Source: Clostridiales bacterium (GTDB taxonomy: Bacteria; Bacillota; Clostridia; Oscillospirales; Acutalibacteraceae). From it: a DNA stretch of 64,000 nucleotides. Below, piece after piece: positions 61,555-64,000 of this stretch (positions are counted from its first letter, which is position 1; every line of letters begins with the position of its first letter). Under the pieces are notes generated by a model that had not been told where the DNA came from, searched no databases, and was given only the letters and a program-made list of their open reading frames with translations. The DNA lies in NCBI GenBank assembly GCA_019416455.1, contig DXXG01000010.1:1-64000 (forward strand), written 5' to 3'. Position numbers and translations under genes: made by a program.

Positions 61555-63096
61555 ATGAAAATCAATCCCATCACCCGTCTGGACTACCCCGACCCGGATG
61601 TGATCCGCGTAGGGGAGTTCTACTACATGGTTTCCACCACCATGTATTTCTTTCCCGGAGGAGAGATCTTGCGCTCTAGGGATCTGGTCCACTGGGAGCA
61701 TCTGAGCTACATCTATGACGCCTTAGACGGTACCCCAGGTCAGCGGTTGGAAGGCAGCCAGAACATCTACGCTCAGGGAATGTGGGCCGCTTGTGTGCGA
61801 TACCACCAGGGGCAGTTCTATGTATGTTTCTCTGCCAACGATACGGGAAAAGCCTACTTGTACACAGCTTCCGATCCTGCTGGTCCTTGGCAGCGCCGTC
61901 CCATCGAGGGGTTTTATCATGATTGCTCCCTCCTCTTTGACCAGGATGGCCGGGTCTATATCTCCTATGGGCACCGGGATATCCACATTATCGAGCTAAA
62001 GGAGGACTTGAGCGGACCCAAGCCCGGCGGTCTGGATCGAGTGGTGGTGTCTGACAAGGACAATCCCCGTCTGGGATACGAAGGTTCTCATTTTTACCGT
62101 ATCAACGGCAGGTATTACCTGTTTCTCATCCACTCCCGCCGGGACCGTTGGCGCCGGACAGAAGCCTGTTTCATGGCAGATTCCCTGGAGGATGAGTTTA
62201 CAGGCGGCGACGTGCTGGACGACGATATGGGCTATCTGGATCAGGGAGTGGCCCAGGGTGGCATTGTGGATACCCCGGACGGCCGCTGGTACGCTGTGCT
62301 CTTCCAAGACAGGGGAGCGGTGGGGCGTATTCCTGTTCTGGTGCCTGTGAGCTGGAAAGAGGGGGTTCCCGTTTTTGGAGAGAATGGCCGTATTCCCGAA
62401 AGTTTTCCTGTGCCGGAGGCTGCTCCCACGGCACCTCTTGTGGCAAGCGATGACTTTACCACCTCCGGTGGCCCCCAGACCCATGGAACCTTTGGGTTGA
62501 AAAGCTGCTGGCAGTTCAACCACCAGCCGGAACTCACTCTCACCAAGTTGGATCGGCAGCTGGGTACCTGGTCGGTGACCACAGATAAGCTCTGTGCTGA
62601 TGTGACCCAGGCTCGGAATACCCTGACACAGCGGATGTTGTTTCCTCGGTGCGCCGCGGAGGTCACCATTTCCGGAGAATCTCTGAAGGAGGGTGACGTG
62701 GCTGGATTGTGTGTTCTCCAGTGCTGCTATGGGTTGATCGGTATCACCCGTTGCGAGGATGGTTACCGGCTTACAGTTCGCACTCGAGAGAATGACGAGA
62801 CCTCTCAGCCAGCTCAGGTCTCCCCGGAACAGGAATGGGAGAGCATTCCCTGGGGGAGCTCTCAGGTGCAGCTGCGGGTAGAGGCTGACTTTGACCAAAT
62901 GAAGGATCAGGCGGTTTTCTTCTACCGGGCTTGCGCATCGGAAAACTGGACACAGTTGGGCCCGGTCCACAAGCTGTACTTTAAGCTGGACCATTTCACC
63001 GGCTGTCGGTTTGGCTTGTTTATCTATGCCACCAAAGAGACTGGCGGTACCGCGACTTTTTCCGACTTTGTCTACGATCCCCAGGAGGAAGAGTGA
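61555..63096 (+). CDS. Glycoside hydrolase family 43 (xylosidase/arabinofuranosidase-like)
   Basis: 513 residues, no signal peptide, so cytoplasmic. Five-blade propeller: catalytic base Asp in DYPDPDVIRVGEFYYM (about 12), Asp in FYHDCSLLFDQDGRVYI (about 124), acid Glu in GYEGSHFYRING (about 177). C-terminal beta-sandwich (about 300-510) as in GH43 beta-xylosidases. Would cleave short oligosaccharides taken up by the cell. AGGAGAG ribosome site. Confidence 0.9.
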   Translation: MKINPITRLDYPDPDVIRVGEFYYMVSTTMYFFPGGEILRSRDLVHWEHLSYIYDALDGTPGQRLEGSQNIYAQGMWAACVRYHQGQFYVCFSANDTGKAYLYTASDPAGPWQRRPIEGFYHDCSLLFDQDGRVYISYGHRDIHIIELKEDLSGPKPGGLDRVVVSDKDNPRLGYEGSHFYRINGRYYLFLIHSRRDRWRRTEACFMADSLEDEFTGGDVLDDDMGYLDQGVAQGGIVDTPDGRWYAVLFQDRGAVGRIPVLVPVSWKEGVPVFGENGRIPESFPVPEAAPTAPLVASDDFTTSGGPQTHGTFGLKSCWQFNHQPELTLTKLDRQLGTWSVTTDKLCADVTQARNTLTQRMLFPRCAAEVTISGESLKEGDVAGLCVLQCCYGLIGITRCEDGYRLTVRTRENDETSQPAQVSPEQEWESIPWGSSQVQLRVEADFDQMKDQAVFFYRACASENWTQLGPVHKLYFKLDHFTGCRFGLFIYATKETGGTATFSDFVYDPQEEE

Positions 63097-63161
63097 GTTC
63101 TGGATCTCCATTGGAAACAAGCTTTTCATGGGAAGTTTGTGAAATTTCTACCTCTCATTAC

Positions 63162-63192
63162 TTGACTTATAGTGAACTTTAGGTGGTAAGAT
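63162..63192 (+). promoter_or_regulatory. MerR-family-type promoter before the dehydrogenase
   Basis: TTGACT (63162-63167), an over-long 19-bp spacer, TAAGAT (63187-63192). A dyad CTTATAGT-ga-ACTTTAGG lies within the spacer, the hallmark of MerR-activated promoters. The leader 63199-63349 forms a CGAGACG/CGTCTCG hairpin. Confidence 0.75.
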
Positions 63193-63349
63193 AAAAATAA
63201 CGAGACGAAATAGTCCGTCTGCGTCTCGGGACTGTCCGGTGAAAATGATTCTCCCGCCAAATTGAAGCGGCAGGGAAACGGTATTTGCCGTGACGGGTTT
63301 GGCTTCAAAAGTGAAAACTAGTTTTATCTTATCAAAGGAGAGAGCGATT

Positions 63350-64000
63350 ATGGATAATTTTACTTTTTATGCCCCCACTTATTTTTCCTTCGGAAAGGGA
63401 ACAGAAGCTGAGACGGGAAGCCTGGTGAAGCGGTTTGGCGGGACCAAGGTCCTGATCCATTACGGTGGCGGAAGCGTGATTCGGTCCGGGCTCCTTGGCA
63501 GGGTCAAGGAATCTTTGGAAAAAGAATCTATTCCTTACATCGAGCTAGGCGGAGTCAAGCCCAATCCCAGAAGTGGTCTTGTATATGAGGGAATTTCCCT
63601 TTGCAGAAAGGAAAACATTGACTTTGTTCTGGCTGTGGGCGGTGGAAGCACGATCGATTCCGCAAAAGCTATTGCGGCAGGCACCGTTTATGACGGCGAC
63701 TTCTGGGATTTTTATGAAGGAAAACCTGTGACAGAAGCCCTGCCTATCGGAACTATTTTGACCATTGCGGCGGCTGGTTCGGAGGGTTCTCCTGACTCTG
63801 TCATCACCAAAGAAGAGGGTATGATCAAGCGGGGCGCCAGCGGAGAAGCGTATCGGCCCAAGTTCTCCATTCTGAATCCCGAGCTGACCCAGACTTTGTC
63901 TCCCTATCAGACGGCCTGCGGAGTCACAGACATCCTTGCTCATCTGTACGAGAGATATCTGACCAATACCCAGAACGTGGAGACTACGGACCGGATGATC
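63350..64000 (+). CDS. Iron-containing alcohol dehydrogenase (partial, runs off the window)
   Basis: First 217 residues. Opens MDNFTFYAPTYFSFGKG, NAD-binding GGGSTIDSAKAIAAG near 96-110, and the metal-ligand region starts with an Asp in ILNPELTQTLSP...TDILAHLYE. Group III (BdhA/YqhD-like) type, probably an NADPH-dependent aldehyde/butanol reductase. AAAGGAGAG ribosome site. The MerR-type promoter hints at induction by reactive aldehydes, as in AdhR-controlled genes. Confidence 0.88.
   Translation, partial: MDNFTFYAPTYFSFGKGTEAETGSLVKRFGGTKVLIHYGGGSVIRSGLLGRVKESLEKESIPYIELGGVKPNPRSGLVYEGISLCRKENIDFVLAVGGGSTIDSAKAIAAGTVYDGDFWDFYEGKPVTEALPIGTILTIAAAGSEGSPDSVITKEEGMIKRGASGEAYRPKFSILNPELTQTLSPYQTACGVTDILAHLYERYLTNTQNVETTDRMI

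Overview
The window looks like a chromosome of a gut-type, fairly GC-rich Clostridia (Oscillospiraceae/Lachnospiraceae-like). This is inferred from gene families, codon style, strong GGAGG ribosome sites with many TTG/GTG starts, and a UvrX/YolD SOS cluster. About 56.6 kb (1-56588) is one large integrated conjugative element that enters from beyond the left edge. It ends at a 3' tRNA-Ala fragment (56588-56621), after which ordinary chromosomal genes follow.

Layout. 1-1751: an initiator-like winged-helix protein and an ArpU/sigma-like regulator. 1752-14870: a transfer operon with a pilin-like VirB2 subunit, VirB6, a Gly-rich secreted protein, a C39 cysteine peptidase, a PrgI-VirB4 fusion ATPase, accessory proteins, the VirD4 coupling protein and an S1-domain protein. 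14957-16919: a self-contained RloA/RloB (AbiL-type) phage-defence cassette. 16937-17780: a divergent SLOG protein / XRE regulator pair around a perfect 20-bp palindrome. 17807-27477: a Tad-type pilus operon (pseudopilins, prepilin peptidase, CpaB, TadZ, TadA, TadB, TadC, small pilin) whose promoter region is a near-copy of the one before the transfer operon. 27507-36863: maintenance genes (zinc-finger protein, two sigma-like factors, SSB, DUF932 protein, several unknowns) and a lipoprotein cargo gene.

36880-45303 is a mosaic: an IS110-family element with a plausible bridge-RNA region, a HAD phosphatase truncated by a frameshifted IS256-family element, the remains of a MobL-type mobilizable element (XRE regulator, deleted relaxase, CHC2 primase zinc finger), and an Xis/Int pair behind a strong promoter, structured leader and terminator. 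45426-52912 is the least familiar part. It has three plus-strand genes of unknown function (two clearly paralogous), convergent with a minus-strand set of two large, divergent tyrosine-recombinase-like proteins, a degenerate serine-recombinase domain and a small membrane protein, followed by a candidate small RNA. 53118-56588 holds a HEPN-like protein, two decayed pseudogenes, a Doc/Phd toxin-antitoxin pair and a repeat-bearing attachment region.

Beyond the tRNA fragment: an SOS operon (two LexA-like boxes, small protein, Y-family polymerase, metallophosphoesterase, YolD-like protein), a TIM-barrel isomerase, a GH43 glycosidase, and the start of an iron-containing alcohol dehydrogenase behind a MerR-type 19-bp-spacer promoter.

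How it fits together: the T4SS and VirD4 protein would move DNA, and the Tad pilus probably mediates cell contact. Twin promoters with the same TTGGCRC repeats suggest both operons answer to one activator. An intrinsic terminator follows each of the four clearest element promoters, suggesting attenuation or antitermination. No intact relaxase is present in the window.
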